DNA of 64,000 nt from Caballeronia sp. Lep1P3 (GCF_022879595.1 NZ_CP084265.1:434001-498000); one strand, 5' to 3'. Shown: positions 19,873 through 30,246, counted from the stretch's first letter. The notes: generated by a model from the letters alone, not told the origin. Made by a program: numbers and translations.

Positions 19873-21045
19873 ATGACTTCGCATCCCCTGACCTTTCACG
19901 CGGTCGTCGTCGGCGGCGGGCTCGTCGGCAAGACCGCCGCGCTCGCGCTCGCGCAGTCCGGCTTGCGCGTCGCGCTGCTCGCGCCGCAAGCGGCAGGCTT
20001 GCCGCCCGGCGCCATGTTCGACTCGCGCGTCTACGCGCTGTCGTCGAGTTCGCAGACGCTTCTGGAACGACTGCGCGTCTGGCAGGCGCTGGATCGCTCG
20101 CGGCTCGCGCCGGTGTTCGACATGCGCGTATTCGGCGACGCCCACGCGGAATTGCATTTCTCGGCGTTTCAGGCATCGGTGCCGCAACTCGCGTGGATCG
20201 CCGAATCGACGTTGATCGAGCAATCTCTCGACGCCGCGTTGCGCTTCGCGCCGAATCTTTCGTGGTTCGAGGCGCGCGCGCAGGGCATGACCATTGAAAA
20301 CGACGCCGCGCATCTCGTGCTTTCGAGCGGCGAAACGCTGGAGACCGATCTCATCGTCGGGGCGGACGGCGCGCATTCCTGGGTGCGCGCGCAGATGGGC
20401 GCGAAGATGGATCGGCGCGATTACCGGCAAACGGGCGTCGTCGCGAACTTCAAGACCGAAAAGCCGCACGGCGAAACGGCGTATCAGTGGTTCAGGGACA
20501 CGGAAATCATCGCGCTGTTGCCGCTTCCGGGCGATCATGTGTCGCTCGTCTGGTCGGCGCGCACGGAGCACGCGGAGGAACTCGTCGCGCTCGATCCGGC
20601 GCAGCTCGCCGCGCAAGTCGAGCACGCCACGCAGAACATGCTCGGGGCGCTCGAATGCGTGACGCCCGCGCAAGGCTTCCCGCTCGGGCTGCAGACGGTG
20701 GACCGGCTGATCGCGCCGCGCGTGGCGCTCGTCGGCGATGCCGCGCATCTCATTCATCCGCTGTGCGGGCAGGGCATGAATCTCGGACTGCGCGATGTCG
20801 CCGCGCTCGCCGACGTCATCGCGAACAAGGAAGCCTTCCGCGATCTCGGCGATCCCAATCTGCTGCGGCGCTACGAACGCGCGCGCCGCGAAGACATTCA
20901 AAAGCTGATGATCGTCACCGACGGCATGCAACGGCTTTTCTCGGCGCCGGGCACGCTCGCGCGCGCGGTTCGCAATACGGGGATGGCGCTCGTCGGCGCG
21001 CAGCCGCTCGCCAGGCGCTGGCTCGTGTCGGCGGCGCTCGGATGA
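19873..21045 (+). CDS. FAD-dependent hydroxylase, UbiH/UbiF/VisC family
   Basis: The 390-residue flavoprotein monooxygenase has the N-terminal FAD motif [16 protein letters not shown], the [11 protein letters not shown] segment, the mid [10 protein letters not shown] (DG) motif and the C-terminal [18 protein letters not shown]. The family hydroxylates the aromatic ring of ubiquinone precursors; which carbon cannot be decided by eye. No ribosome site precedes ATG 19873. A TATAAT at 19861-19866 lies only 6 bp upstream, so the mRNA might be leaderless. dsbC follows after 77 bp. Confidence 0.88.
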   Translation: MTSHPLTFHAVVVGGGLVGKTAALALAQSGLRVALLAPQAAGLPPGAMFDSRVYALSSSSQTLLERLRVWQALDRSRLAPVFDMRVFGDAHAELHFSAFQASVPQLAWIAESTLIEQSLDAALRFAPNLSWFEARAQGMTIENDAAHLVLSSGETLETDLIVGADGAHSWVRAQMGAKMDRRDYRQTGVVANFKTEKPHGETAYQWFRDTEIIALLPLPGDHVSLVWSARTEHAEELVALDPAQLAAQVEHATQNMLGALECVTPAQGFPLGLQTVDRLIAPRVALVGDAAHLIHPLCGQGMNLGLRDVAALADVIANKEAFRDLGDPNLLRRYERARREDIQKLMIVTDGMQRLFSAPGTLARAVRNTGMALVGAQPLARRWLVSAALG

Positions 21046-21122
21046 CGCGCCGGCTTCGAGGCTCGACTTTCATTCAGCGGGCGCGCGCATCACGCGTCGC
21101 CTCGCATTCACGGGAAAACGGC

Positions 21123-21854
21123 ATGAAAACGATACTTCGCTTGAGTCTCGCCACGGCTGCGGCGCTCGCCGTCACGGCGGGACTCGGCTGTTCGGCGCAG
21201 GCCGATCAAACCACCGACAAGCTCAAATCGACGCTCGAAGCGCGCATGGGCGACGCGAGCATCAAGAGCATCGACAAGACGCCGATTCCAGGCGTCTACG
21301 AAGTGAATCTCGGCTCGCAGATCGTCTACAGCGACGCGACCGGCAACTACGTGATGATCGGCGATCTCGTCGACACGCGCAGCAACAGGAATCTGACCGA
21401 AGCGCGCCTTGCGGAAACCAACAAGATCGACTTCGCGAAGCTGCCGTTCGAAAACGCCGTGAAGGTCGTGAAGGGCGACGGCAGCCGCAAGATCGCCGTG
21501 TTCTCCGATCCGAATTGCCCGTATTGCAAGCAGCTCGAATCGACGCTCAAGTCGATCGACAACGTGACCGTGTACACGTTCCTGTATCCGGTGCTGTCGC
21601 CGGATTCGACGGCAAAGTCGAAGTCGATCTGGTGCTCGAAAGACCGCGCGATGACGTGGGAAAGCTGGATGCTCGACCGCAAGGCGCCGACCACGGCCGG
21701 CACGTGCGATACCGTCGCCATCGACAAAAATCTCAAGCTCGGTCACGCGATGAACGTCTCCGGCACGCCGACCATCTTCCTCGCGGACGGCCGCCGTTTG
21801 CCGGGCGCGTTGCCGGCCGACCGGCTGGAGAAGGAACTGTCGGCGACGCACTGA
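21123..21854 (+). CDS. dsbC: periplasmic disulfide isomerase DsbC
   Basis: The 243-residue product has a signal peptide (cleavage near AQA|DQ, residue 27), the N-terminal DsbC dimerisation domain and a thioredoxin fold with active site CPYC at residues 132-135. The cis-proline loop SGTPT follows later. Two more cysteines (in IWCSKD and GTCDTV) match the structural pair of DsbC. It shuffles wrong disulfides in the periplasm and is kept reduced by DsbD. Confidence 0.93.
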   Translation: MKTILRLSLATAAALAVTAGLGCSAQADQTTDKLKSTLEARMGDASIKSIDKTPIPGVYEVNLGSQIVYSDATGNYVMIGDLVDTRSNRNLTEARLAETNKIDFAKLPFENAVKVVKGDGSRKIAVFSDPNCPYCKQLESTLKSIDNVTVYTFLYPVLSPDSTAKSKSIWCSKDRAMTWESWMLDRKAPTTAGTCDTVAIDKNLKLGHAMNVSGTPTIFLADGRRLPGALPADRLEKELSATH

Positions 21855-21969
21855 GTTCCGGCGGATCAGAGGACAGGAGGCGCGAGGGCGCCTCCTTCGT
21901 TTTACGGCTTGCCGTTTTCGCGCACCGCGCGATTGCGGCGGCGCCCAAGAACAAGAAGAAAGGACGAAC

Positions 21970-23787
21970 ATGGCAACGACTTCGCTTTCGCAACCGGTGC
22001 GCTACAGCATCGTTCCGAAAAATCCGACCGCGCATCTTTTCGAAGTGACGTGCACCGTCGCCGAGCCCGACCCGGCCGGCCAGCGTTTCATGCTTCCGGT
22101 GTGGATTCCGGGCAGCTACATGATCCGCGAATTCGCGCGCAACATCGTGACGCTGCAGGCGTTCAACGCGGCGGGCCGGCGCATCGCGATCGAGAAGATC
22201 GACAAGCACGCGTGGCAAGCCGCGCCGCACGACGGCCCGCTCACGCTGCGCTATGAAGTCTATGCGTGGGATATGTCGGTGCGCGCCGCGCATCTGGACG
22301 ACACCGTCGGCTTTTTTAACGGCACGAGCGTGTTCCTCGCGGTCGAGGGGCAGGCGGGCGCGCCGTGCATCGTCGACATTCAGCCGCCGGCGGGCGGCGC
22401 GTATCGCAACTGGCGCGTGGCGACGGCACTTGCTGAATCGCGCGGGACGAAGCGCTACGGCTTCGGCAACTATGAAGCGGCGAACTACGATGAACTCGTC
22501 GATCACCCGGTCACGCTCGGCGAATTCGCGCTCAGTGGTTTCACCGCGCACGGCGTGAAGCACGACATCGTGATCGCGGGACGCGTCGTCGCGCTCGACA
22601 TGCAGCGGCTCGCCGCCGATCTCAAGCGCGTTTGCGAAGCGCAGATCGCGCTCTTCGAACCGCGCACGAAGAAAGCGCCGATGGACCGCTATGTGTTCAT
22701 GACCGTCGCCGTGAGCGATGGTTACGGCGGTCTGGAACATCGCGCATCGACCGCGCTGATCTGCAATCGCGCCGACCTTCCGGTGCAGGGCCGGCCGGAG
22801 ATGACGGACGGTTATCGCACGTATCTCGGCCTGTGCAGCCACGAGTATTTCCATACGTGGAACGTCAAGCGCATCAAGCCGGCGGCGTTCGCGCCCTACG
22901 ATCTGTCGCAGGAGAATTACACGTCGCTGCTGTGGCTCTTCGAGGGCTTCACGTCCTATTACGACGACCTGATGCTCGTGCGCAGCGGTTTGATCGGCGC
23001 GGGCGAGTATTTCTCGCTGCTCGGCAAGACCATCGGCGGCGTGCTGCGTGCAAGCGGCCGGTTGAAACAGTCGGTCGCGCAGAGTTCGTTCGACGCGTGG
23101 GTCAAGTACTACCGTGCCGACGAGAACGCCGCGAACGCGATCGTCAGTTACTACCAGAAGGGATCGCTCGTCGCGCTCGCGTTCGATTTGTCGATCCGCG
23201 CGCAAACGGGCAACCGCAAGTCGCTCGACGACGTCATGCGCCTGCTGTGGCAGCGCTACGGACGCGACTTCTACAACGGCAAGCCGCGCGGCATCCGCGA
23301 GGAAGACGTGGAGCCGCTCTTCGCCGAGGCGACCGGCGCGGACCTGCGCGCGCTCTTTCGCGACGGCGTGCGCGGTACGCGCGATCTTCCGCTCGATGCG
23401 CTCTTCGAGCCGTTCGGCATCGCGCTCGCCCCCGACATGCCGACCAACGGCACGGCCGGCAAGCCGTCGCTCGGCGCGCGCGTGCGCGGCGGCGCGGAAT
23501 GCGCGGTGGCGGTCGTCCATGACGGCGGCGCGGCGCAGAAAGCGGGGCTGTCGGCGGGCGACGTGCTCGTGGCGATCGATGGCCTGCGCGTCACCGGATC
23601 GAATCTGGATGCGCTGCTGTCGCGCTATGTGCCGGGCGCGAAGATCGAAGTCCACGCGTTCCGCCGCGACGAACTGCGCCGCACCGAACTCAGGCTCGAC
23701 GCGCCGGAAGTGTCGCGCTATGTGCTGACCGCGATGGATGGCCGCGGGCCGTCGAAGCAGTGGCGCGAACGCTGGCTGAAAGGCTGA
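21970..23787 (+). CDS. M61 glycyl aminopeptidase family protease with PDZ domain
   Basis: The 605-residue zinc metallopeptidase has HEYFH at residues 291-295 and the downstream glutamate in FEGFTSYYDD (Glu325), forming the gluzincin site. The N-terminal beta domain (VWIPGSYMIREFARN) and a C-terminal PDZ domain (about 500-570, including GGAAQKAGLSAGDVLVAIDG) match the M61 family. The archetype releases N-terminal Gly or Ala. I see no signal peptide, so a cytoplasmic site is likely. AAAGGACGAAC precedes the ATG. Confidence 0.9.
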   Translation: MATTSLSQPVRYSIVPKNPTAHLFEVTCTVAEPDPAGQRFMLPVWIPGSYMIREFARNIVTLQAFNAAGRRIAIEKIDKHAWQAAPHDGPLTLRYEVYAWDMSVRAAHLDDTVGFFNGTSVFLAVEGQAGAPCIVDIQPPAGGAYRNWRVATALAESRGTKRYGFGNYEAANYDELVDHPVTLGEFALSGFTAHGVKHDIVIAGRVVALDMQRLAADLKRVCEAQIALFEPRTKKAPMDRYVFMTVAVSDGYGGLEHRASTALICNRADLPVQGRPEMTDGYRTYLGLCSHEYFHTWNVKRIKPAAFAPYDLSQENYTSLLWLFEGFTSYYDDLMLVRSGLIGAGEYFSLLGKTIGGVLRASGRLKQSVAQSSFDAWVKYYRADENAANAIVSYYQKGSLVALAFDLSIRAQTGNRKSLDDVMRLLWQRYGRDFYNGKPRGIREEDVEPLFAEATGADLRALFRDGVRGTRDLPLDALFEPFGIALAPDMPTNGTAGKPSLGARVRGGAECAVAVVHDGGAAQKAGLSAGDVLVAIDGLRVTGSNLDALLSRYVPGAKIEVHAFRRDELRRTELRLDAPEVSRYVLTAMDGRGPSKQWRERWLKG

Positions 23788-23816
23788 ACGCGAGGCGTAA
23801 GGCGAGACTGAACGCA

Positions 23817-23848
23817 GACGGATTGTTCCGCCGATGCAACAATCCGTC
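23817..23848. promoter_or_regulatory. 11-bp inverted repeat upstream of azoreductase gene
   Basis: GACGGATTGTT and AACAATCCGTC are perfect arms separated by 10 bp, 99 bp upstream of the azoR start. No T tract follows directly, though GGCTTTTT occurs about 13 bp later. It could be a regulator site for azoR or part of a terminator for the M61 gene. Confidence 0.45.
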
Positions 23849-23946
23849 GCGGCCCGGCGGCTTTTTCCCGGACGTCGAAAAACGAAGAATGCTTCCTGAC
23901 GCGGACACGCCCAGTGCCTGCAACCTCATCGAAGAAGGAAGCCATC

Positions 23947-24543
23947 ATGACGACGATCCTGCAAATCAACTCCGCTGCCCGTTCGCAAGGTGCGCAATCG
24001 ACGCTGCTCGCCGACGAACTCACCGCAAAACTGCAACAAAGCAATCCGGGCGCGAAGGTCGTCGTGCGGAATCTGCTCGCTGACAAGCTGCCGCACCTCG
24101 ACGACGCAACGCTCGGCGCGTTCTTCACGCCGGCCGACCAACGCACGCCCGAGCAAGCCGAGATCAACGCGACGAGCCTTGCGCTGATCGAAGAACTGCA
24201 GGCGGCGGATGTCGTCGTGATCGCGGCGCCGCTGTACAACTTCGGCATTTCGTCGCAATTGAAGGCGTATTTCGACCAGATCGCGCGTGCGGGCATCACG
24301 TTCCGCTACACCGCGAACGGTCCGGAAGGTCTCGTTACGGGCAAGAAGGTGTTCGTGGTGTCGGCGCGCGGTGGCAAGTATGTGGGCACGCCGCACGATT
24401 CGCAGACGCCGTATCTGCAGTCGTTCCTCGGCTTTCTCGGCATGACGGACGTCAGCTTCATCTACGCCGAAGGCCTGAACATGGGCGCGGACGTGGCCGG
24501 CGCGGCGCTCGCGCAGGCGCGTGAGGCGATTGCGGCGCTGTAA
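23947..24543 (+). CDS. azoR: FMN-dependent NADH:quinone/azo reductase AzoR
   Basis: The 198-residue flavodoxin-like protein carries the AzoR features [12 protein letters not shown] (FMN phosphate loop), [23 protein letters not shown] and the SARGGKY segment. AzoR reduces quinones and azo dyes with NADH and protects against thiol-reactive electrophiles. The start at 23947 follows GAAGGAAGCC. An upstream in-frame codon at 23914 is less likely. An inverted repeat at 23817-23848 may regulate the gene. Confidence 0.92.
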   Translation: MTTILQINSAARSQGAQSTLLADELTAKLQQSNPGAKVVVRNLLADKLPHLDDATLGAFFTPADQRTPEQAEINATSLALIEELQAADVVVIAAPLYNFGISSQLKAYFDQIARAGITFRYTANGPEGLVTGKKVFVVSARGGKYVGTPHDSQTPYLQSFLGFLGMTDVSFIYAEGLNMGADVAGAALAQAREAIAAL

Positions 24544-24565
24544 GTCTTCCTTAGCGCTCCAATGT

Positions 24566-24604
24566 AAAAAACCCGCTGCGTCTTCGGACGCAGCGGGTTT
24601 TTTT
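24566..24604. terminator. bidirectional terminator (azoR / trp-ung operon end)
   Basis: ACCCGCTGCGTC and GACGCAGCGGGT form a 12-bp stem with a TTCG tetraloop, flanked by A6 and T7. It serves azoR on the plus strand and ung, the last gene of the trp unit, on the minus strand. Confidence 0.95.
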
Positions 24605-24617
24605 ACGTCGATCGCGT

Positions 24618-25391
24618 TTAGCCGGGCAAGCGCCAGTCGATCGGCTCGCGTCCGTGTTCACTCAGATATGCGTTGGCGCGCGCGAAATGTCCGCAGCCGA
24701 GAAATCCGCGATGCGCCGAAAGTGGCGACGGATGCGGCGCTTCCAGCACGCAATGCGCCTTGCCCGTGCCTTCGATCAGGCCGCGCTTCGCCTGCGCATG
24801 CGCGCCCCACAGCATGAACACGAGGCCATCGTGTCGAAGCGCCATTTCGTGGATGAGCGTGTCCGTGCACTGTTCCCAGCCGCGCTTGGCATGGCTGCCG
24901 GCCTTGTCGCGCTCGACCGTCAATGACGTGTTCAGAAGCAGCACGCCTTGCTTCGCCCAGGCGTCGAGGCAACCGTGCGAGGGCGCGGCCAAACCGAGGC
25001 TCGCGTGAATCTCCTTGAAGATGTTGCGCAGCGACGGCGGCGGGCGCACCGGCGCGGGCACCGAAAACGCGAGGCCGTGCGCTTGCGGCGCGCCCTTGTC
25101 CTCGCCGTGATACGGGTCCTGGCCGAGGACGATGACTTTCACGTGCGCCGGGCGCGTGAGACGCAACGCGCGGAAGACATCGGCGGGATAAACGGTCTTG
25201 CCGGCGGCGCGTTCCGAATCGACGAACGCGCACAGCGCCGCGTACCGCGGACTATCGATGAACGCCTGGAGATGACGCCGCCAGTCTGCCGGCAGCGCCT
25301 CGAACTGGCTTTCGAGCGTGATGGCCGATTGCGTCGCCTGCGTCGGTTCCGAGGCCTCAGGCTCCGCGAAGAGGGATGACTGGCGGTTCAT
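24618..25391 (-). CDS. ung: uracil-DNA glycosylase
   Basis: Ung removes uracil from DNA to start base-excision repair. The 257-residue protein has the family-1 catalytic motif GQDPYHG (Asp92 as water-activating residue) and the HPSPLSAHRG DNA-intercalation loop near residue 220. Its ATG overlaps the stop of the CYTH gene by 4 bp (ATGA at 25388-25391), so it is coupled to it and likely transcribed with trpEGDC. The N-terminal ~25 residues are variable and low in structure. Confidence 0.95.
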   Translation of the reverse strand: MNRQSSLFAEPEASEPTQATQSAITLESQFEALPADWRRHLQAFIDSPRYAALCAFVDSERAAGKTVYPADVFRALRLTRPAHVKVIVLGQDPYHGEDKGAPQAHGLAFSVPAPVRPPPSLRNIFKEIHASLGLAAPSHGCLDAWAKQGVLLLNTSLTVERDKAGSHAKRGWEQCTDTLIHEMALRHDGLVFMLWGAHAQAKRGLIEGTGKAHCVLEAPHPSPLSAHRGFLGCGHFARANAYLSEHGREPIDWRLPG

Positions 25392-26041
25392 GCTTCTGCG
25401 TCGTTGAGGTCGCTGCGCGGCTTTTCGCGCAGGCGATACCCGCGCTGTGCCTTGCTCAGGTCTTCGGGATCGAGTTCGGGAAACGCGCCGCGCAATTCCG
25501 CCGAAAGCGATTCGAGCGCGCTTTCGTCGCCCGATTTCAATTCCAGTTCCAGCTCGCTGATTTCCGCGCGGCGCGTTTCGCCGTCGATCTGCGCCGTGAT
25601 CTCGCCGAGATCGAGCGCCACCTCGATCTGCGAGCCTTCGTGCTCCACGTCCCAGACGATGCGCGCGTAATCCGTGCGAAAGAGCGCAACGAGTTCCGGC
25701 GCGGCGGCTTCCAGCGCTTCGCGCGCGGCTTCGTCGTCGCAGGCGGCGAGAAGCGCGTCGATTTCGAGCGCCTCGCCCTTCACCGGCATTTCCCACTCGT
25801 GGCGGCTGTGCATGCCGGCTTTGGCTTCGCCGAGCGTCTTGTACGTTTGCAGCCATTCGTCCGGCATGCGGCGCAGGCGCAGCGCGGCTTTAGCCTGCGC
25901 GAGCGCGAGCGTCGGCGTGTCGAAGTAGACGTTGCCGAGCTGCAGCGGCTTGCCCGCGCCGGTGCGTTCGTCGAAGAAACGCGCGACGTCGTCGTGTTGC
26001 GTCGGCGGCAGCGCCAGCTTGATTTCCCGTTCGATACCCAC
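25388..26041 (-). CDS. CYTH-domain protein (inorganic triphosphatase-like)
   Basis: The 217-residue protein begins with the CYTH signature ExExK (EREIKLAL). Alternating charged strands form the triphosphate tunnel (KAALRLRRM, LQTYKTLGEA, ELELELKSG). It resembles the N-terminal half of E. coli YgiF, an inorganic triphosphatase, but lacks the CHAD domain. Activity on PPPi or nucleotides is inferred only. It starts 12 bp after trpC and overlaps ung by 4 bp, so it belongs to the trp transcription unit. Confidence 0.85.
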   Translation of the reverse strand: MGIEREIKLALPPTQHDDVARFFDERTGAGKPLQLGNVYFDTPTLALAQAKAALRLRRMPDEWLQTYKTLGEAKAGMHSRHEWEMPVKGEALEIDALLAACDDEAAREALEAAAPELVALFRTDYARIVWDVEHEGSQIEVALDLGEITAQIDGETRRAEISELELELKSGDESALESLSAELRGAFPELDPEDLSKAQRGYRLREKPRSDLNDAEA

Positions 26042-26053
26042 GATGCAGTCCGG

Positions 26054-26839
26054 TTAGAAGAACATGCGGGCGAGTTCCGCGCCCGGATCGTCGGCTCGCA
26101 TGAAGGCCTCGCCGACGAGGAAAGTGTGCACGCGCATCGCGCGCAGCCGTTCGACATCGACGCGCGACAGAATGCCGGACTCCGTCACCACGATGCGCTC
26201 GTCCGGCACCATTTCCAGCATGCCGATGGTCGTGTCGATCGTCGTCTGAAACGTGCGCAAATTGCGGTTGTTGATGCCGATGAGCGGCGTCTTGAGCGTG
26301 AGCGCGTCGCGCAGTTCGTCGGCGTCGTGCACTTCGACGAGCACCGCGAGACCGAGCGAATGCGCATACGCTTCCAGGTCCTGCATCTGCGACAGTTCCA
26401 GTGCAGCCGCGATCAGCAAGATGCAGTCCGCGCCCATCGCGCGGGCTTCGATGACCTGATACGGGTCGATGATGAAGTCCTTGCGCAGCACCGGCAGGCT
26501 GCACGCGGCGCGCGCTTCCTCCAGATACGCGACGCTGCCCTTGAAGAACTGAACGTCGGTGAGCACGGAAAGACATGCGGCGCCGCCTTTTTCGTACGAA
26601 CGTGCGATGTCGGCGGGAACGAAGTGCTCGCGCAGCACGCCCTTGGACGGGCTCGCCTTCTTCACTTCCGCGATCACCGCGGCGTGTCCTGCCGCGTGCT
26701 TCGCGCGTAATGCGCCGACGAAATCGCGCAAGTCGCGCGCGCTCGCTTCGAGCTTAAGTTCTTCGAGCGGCGCGCTCTGTTCGGCCGCGCGAACTTCCTC
26801 GCGCTTGACCGCGATGATGCGGTCGAGAATGTCGCTCAT
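26054..26839 (-). CDS. trpC: indole-3-glycerol phosphate synthase
   Basis: TrpC closes the indole ring of CdRP, step four of tryptophan synthesis. The 261-residue TIM barrel shows the family landmarks [11 protein letters not shown] (catalytic Lys), [23 protein letters not shown] and INNRNLRTF, plus the C-terminal phosphate site. It is monofunctional; the isomerase TrpF is not fused. It follows trpD by 11 bp. Confidence 0.97.
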   Translation of the reverse strand: MSDILDRIIAVKREEVRAAEQSAPLEELKLEASARDLRDFVGALRAKHAAGHAAVIAEVKKASPSKGVLREHFVPADIARSYEKGGAACLSVLTDVQFFKGSVAYLEEARAACSLPVLRKDFIIDPYQVIEARAMGADCILLIAAALELSQMQDLEAYAHSLGLAVLVEVHDADELRDALTLKTPLIGINNRNLRTFQTTIDTTIGMLEMVPDERIVVTESGILSRVDVERLRAMRVHTFLVGEAFMRADDPGAELARMFF

Positions 26840-26850
26840 GTCCGGTCCCG

Positions 26851-27882
26851 TTATTTCGTGAATTGCTGCGTGAAGCGTACCAATGCGTCGACCTTCTCGC
26901 GCGCCGCGCCGCTCTCGATCGCCTCGCGCGCGGCGGCCATGCCGTCCGCGATCGACTCGACGATATCCGCTGCGTAAAGCGCCGCGCCGGCGTTCAGCGT
27001 CACGATCTCGCGCGCGACGCCCGCCTTGTTGTTGAGCGCGCCGAGCAGCATCGTCTTCGATTCCTGCGCGTCTTGCACCTTGAGCGAACGGTTCGAAACC
27101 ATCTGCAAGCCGAAGTCTTCCGGATGAATCTCGTATTCCGTCACTTCGCCGTGCTTCAGTTCGCCGACTTTCGTCGCCGCGCCGAGCGAGACTTCGTCCA
27201 TGCCGTCCTTGCCGTACACGACGAGTACGTGCTTCGCGCCGAGGCGCTGCATCACGCGCACCTGAATGCCGACGAGGTCCTCGTGAAACACGCCCTGAAG
27301 CTGGTTCGGCGCGCCGGCCGGATTCGTCAGCGGCCCGAGAATATTGAAGATGGTGCGCACGCCGAGTTCGCGTCGCACGGGCGCGATGTTCTTCATCGCG
27401 GGGTGATGATTCGGCGCGAACATGAAACCCATGCCCGTTTCGTGGATGGACGCGGCCACTTGTTCCGGCGTCAGGTCGATGTTCACGCCGAGCGCTTCAA
27501 GCACATCCGCGCTGCCCGACTTGCTCGACACGCCGCGATTGCCGTGCTTCGCGACCTTCGCGCCGGCTGCGGCAGTTACGAACATCGTCGCGGTGGAGAT
27601 GTTGAAGGTATGGGAGCCGTCTCCGCCGGTGCCGACGATATCGACGAAATTCGAGTTGTCCGCCACTTCGACGTGATTCGCGAACTCGCGCATGACGGTC
27701 GCGGCCGCCGCGATCTCGCCGATGGTCTCTTTCTTCACGCGCAAGCCGGTGATGATCGCGGCGGCCATGACGGGCGACATCTCGCCGCGCATGATGGTGC
27801 GCATGAGATGCAGCATTTCATCGTGGAAGATTTCGCGGTGCTCGATGGTGCGCTGAAGCGCTTCCTGTGCAGTGATCGTCAT
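26851..27882 (-). CDS. trpD: anthranilate phosphoribosyltransferase
   Basis: TrpD joins anthranilate to PRPP, step two after chorismate. The 343-residue protein contains the glycine-rich PRPP loop [36 protein letters not shown] and the [13 protein letters not shown] region. It is stand-alone, not fused to the TrpG amidotransferase as in enterobacteria. A gap of 3 bp after trpG implies coupling. Confidence 0.97.
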   Translation of the reverse strand: MTITAQEALQRTIEHREIFHDEMLHLMRTIMRGEMSPVMAAAIITGLRVKKETIGEIAAAATVMREFANHVEVADNSNFVDIVGTGGDGSHTFNISTATMFVTAAAGAKVAKHGNRGVSSKSGSADVLEALGVNIDLTPEQVAASIHETGMGFMFAPNHHPAMKNIAPVRRELGVRTIFNILGPLTNPAGAPNQLQGVFHEDLVGIQVRVMQRLGAKHVLVVYGKDGMDEVSLGAATKVGELKHGEVTEYEIHPEDFGLQMVSNRSLKVQDAQESKTMLLGALNNKAGVAREIVTLNAGAALYAADIVESIADGMAAAREAIESGAAREKVDALVRFTQQFTK

Positions 27883-27885
27883 GTC

Positions 27886-28470
27886 TTACGCCCGCGTGCC
27901 CGACGTTGTGCTCTTCACGAACTTTTCGAGCAGCGCGTGGCCGTGCTCGGAAAGAATCGATTCCGGATGGAACTGCACGCCTTCCACTTCCAGTTCCTTG
28001 TGGCGCACGCCCATGATTTCGCCGTCCGGCGTCCATGCGGACACTTCCAGGCAGTCGGGCAACGACTCGCGCTCGATGGCGAGCGAGTGGTAGCGCGTGA
28101 CGTTGAAGTGTTTAGGCAGGTCTGAAAACACGCCCTTGCAGTCGGTCTCGATCTGGCTCACCTTGCCGTGCATGATCGTCTGCGCGCGCACGACGCGCCC
28201 GCCGAACGCTTCGCCAATTGCCTGATGACCGAGGCAAACGCCGAGAATCGGCAGCTTTCCGGAGAATTCGCGCAGAACGTCGAGCGTGATGCCCGCGTGC
28301 TGCGGGTTGCTCGGTCCAGGCGAGAGACAAATGCGCTCGGGCGCGAGCTTCGCGATGTCGTCGAGCGTGATTTCGTCGTTGCGATACGTGCGCACGTCGC
28401 AGCCGAGTTCGCCGAAGTACTGGACCAGGTTATAGGTGAACGAATCGTAGTTGTCGATCATCAGCAGCAT
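27886..28470 (-). CDS. trpG: anthranilate synthase glutamine amidotransferase subunit
   Basis: TrpG supplies ammonia from glutamine to TrpE. The 194-residue class I amidotransferase has the nucleophile Cys79 in GVCLGHQ and the His-Glu pair in HPESIL near residue 172, with the N-terminal [13 protein letters not shown] typical of TrpG/PabA. In bacteria with a single copy it often also serves p-aminobenzoate synthase. It lies 12 bp after trpE. Confidence 0.96.
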   Translation of the reverse strand: MLLMIDNYDSFTYNLVQYFGELGCDVRTYRNDEITLDDIAKLAPERICLSPGPSNPQHAGITLDVLREFSGKLPILGVCLGHQAIGEAFGGRVVRAQTIMHGKVSQIETDCKGVFSDLPKHFNVTRYHSLAIERESLPDCLEVSAWTPDGEIMGVRHKELEVEGVQFHPESILSEHGHALLEKFVKSTTSGTRA

Positions 28471-28482
28471 GGTCTTGTCTCC

Positions 28483-29979
28483 TCAGAAGTCGCTGTCGAG
28501 GCCGTCTTGCACTTGCTCGGCGGCGCGCAGCACGGCGCGCGCCTTGTTTTCCGTCTCTTGCCATTCGGATTCCGGCACGCTGTCCGCGACGACGCCCGCC
28601 GCCGCCTGCACGTACAGATTGCCCTTGTGGATGAGACCGGTGCGAATGGCGATCGCGAGATCCATTTCGCCGCTGAACGAGAGATAGCCGACCGCGCCGC
28701 CATACAGCCCGCGCTTGACCGGCTCGAGTTCGTCGATCAGTTCCATCGCGCGGACTTTGGGCGCGCCCGAAAGCGTGCCGGCCGGGAAGGTTGCGCGCAG
28801 CACGTCGAAGTTGCTCATGCCCGGCTTGAGCGTGCCTTCGACCGAACTCACGATGTGCTGAACATGCGAGTACTTCTCGATGATCATCTTGTCCGTGACC
28901 GCGACGGAACCCGTCTGCGCGATGCGCCCCACGTCGTTACGCGCGAGGTCGATCAGCATGACGTGTTCAGCGACTTCCTTCGGATCGTTGAGCAGTTCGG
29001 TGGCGAGCTCGGCGTCGCGCTCGGGCGTGTTGCCGCGCGGCCGCGTGCCGGCGAGCGGGCGAATCGTCACGATGCGATCGTCCGCGCGTTTTTCCTGTCG
29101 CACGAGGATTTCGGGCGATGCGCCGACGACGTGAACTTCGCCGCCGAAGTTGTAGTAATACATGTACGGCGACGGATTGAGCGAGCGCAACGCGCGATAC
29201 AGCGAAAGCGGGTTGTCGCGGAACGGCTTGATGAGACGCTGGCCGACTTGCACCTGCATCAGTTCGCCCGCCGCGATGTACTCCTTCGCGCGACGCACGG
29301 CGTTCAGGTAATCGTCCTTCGCGAACTCGCGGTACGTCTCCGTGCGAACGCTCGCCGATGTGACGGGCGGCTGAACCGTCGCGCGCAGACGGGCGCGCAA
29401 CTCGCGCAGCCGGTGCTTCGCCTTCGCATACGCTTCGGGCTTCGTCGGGTCGGCGTAGACGATCAGATACAGCTTGCCCGCGAGATTGTCGATGACCGCG
29501 ACTTCCTCGGTCACGAGCAACTGGATGTCCGGCAGGTTCAGATCGTCGTGCGGCGCCGTGTGCGCGAGCTTCTTCTCGATATAGCGCACCGCGTCATAAC
29601 CGAAGTAGCCGGCAAGACCGCCGCAAAAGCGCGGCAAACCGGGGCGCAGCGCAACTTTGAAGCGCTTCTGGAAGCGCTCGATGAAGGCGAGCGGATCGCC
29701 TTCGTCGGTCTCCGTCACGTTGCCATCGGTGACGACTTGCGACACGCCGTTTTGCACGCGGACCGTCGTGCGCGCCGGCAAGCCGATGAACGAGTAACGT
29801 CCGAAACGTTCGCCGCCGACCACCGATTCGAGCAGAAACGAGTTCGCGCCATTGCGCTCGCTCTGCGCGAGTTTCAGGTAAAGCGAAAGCGGCGTCTCGA
29901 GGTCGGCGAGTGCTTCGGCGATGAGCGGAATGCGGTTGTAGCCTTCGTTCGCCAGCGATTGGAATTCGAGTTCGGTCAT
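28483..29979 (-). CDS. trpE: anthranilate synthase component I
   Basis: TrpE converts chorismate and ammonia to anthranilate, the first committed step. The 498-residue protein has the N-terminal regulatory domain, with the LLES motif near residue 50 that forms the tryptophan feedback site in related enzymes. The C-terminal chorismate-binding domain includes ATFPAGTLSGAPKVRAMELIDELE. AAGGA lies 7 bp before the ATG. Upstream is a 427-bp leader holding a peptide ORF and hairpin that look like a trp attenuator. Confidence 0.97.
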   Translation of the reverse strand: MTELEFQSLANEGYNRIPLIAEALADLETPLSLYLKLAQSERNGANSFLLESVVGGERFGRYSFIGLPARTTVRVQNGVSQVVTDGNVTETDEGDPLAFIERFQKRFKVALRPGLPRFCGGLAGYFGYDAVRYIEKKLAHTAPHDDLNLPDIQLLVTEEVAVIDNLAGKLYLIVYADPTKPEAYAKAKHRLRELRARLRATVQPPVTSASVRTETYREFAKDDYLNAVRRAKEYIAAGELMQVQVGQRLIKPFRDNPLSLYRALRSLNPSPYMYYYNFGGEVHVVGASPEILVRQEKRADDRIVTIRPLAGTRPRGNTPERDAELATELLNDPKEVAEHVMLIDLARNDVGRIAQTGSVAVTDKMIIEKYSHVQHIVSSVEGTLKPGMSNFDVLRATFPAGTLSGAPKVRAMELIDELEPVKRGLYGGAVGYLSFSGEMDLAIAIRTGLIHKGNLYVQAAAGVVADSVPESEWQETENKARAVLRAAEQVQDGLDSDF

Positions 29980-30246
29980 GTTGCGATCCTTGATCGACGC
30001 GCGTTCTTCCGGTTGAAACGCGGCGTCGGGAGAGGCAGGGCGCTGCGGGCGGCTCGTCTCTCGCTTCGTCGCGGGATGCGCTCGAGCGACGCGGCATCGA
30101 ATGAATCACGATGCAGCTCGGAGCGCGATCGAGTCTTGCGTGGCGGCGTGTGCTTCGCGCCCGGCAAAACGCCGGACGGCACGAGCCGAAACAAGCCTCG
30201 ATATGCGACAAATCAACGGAGACGGCGCAGGAGTGCGCAGCGAAAC

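Noticed and set aside
23761..23946. Possible sRNA between the M61 gene and azoR
   Set aside because: The perfect inverted repeat is better explained as an operator or terminator; no promoter and T-tract pair bounds a discrete transcript.
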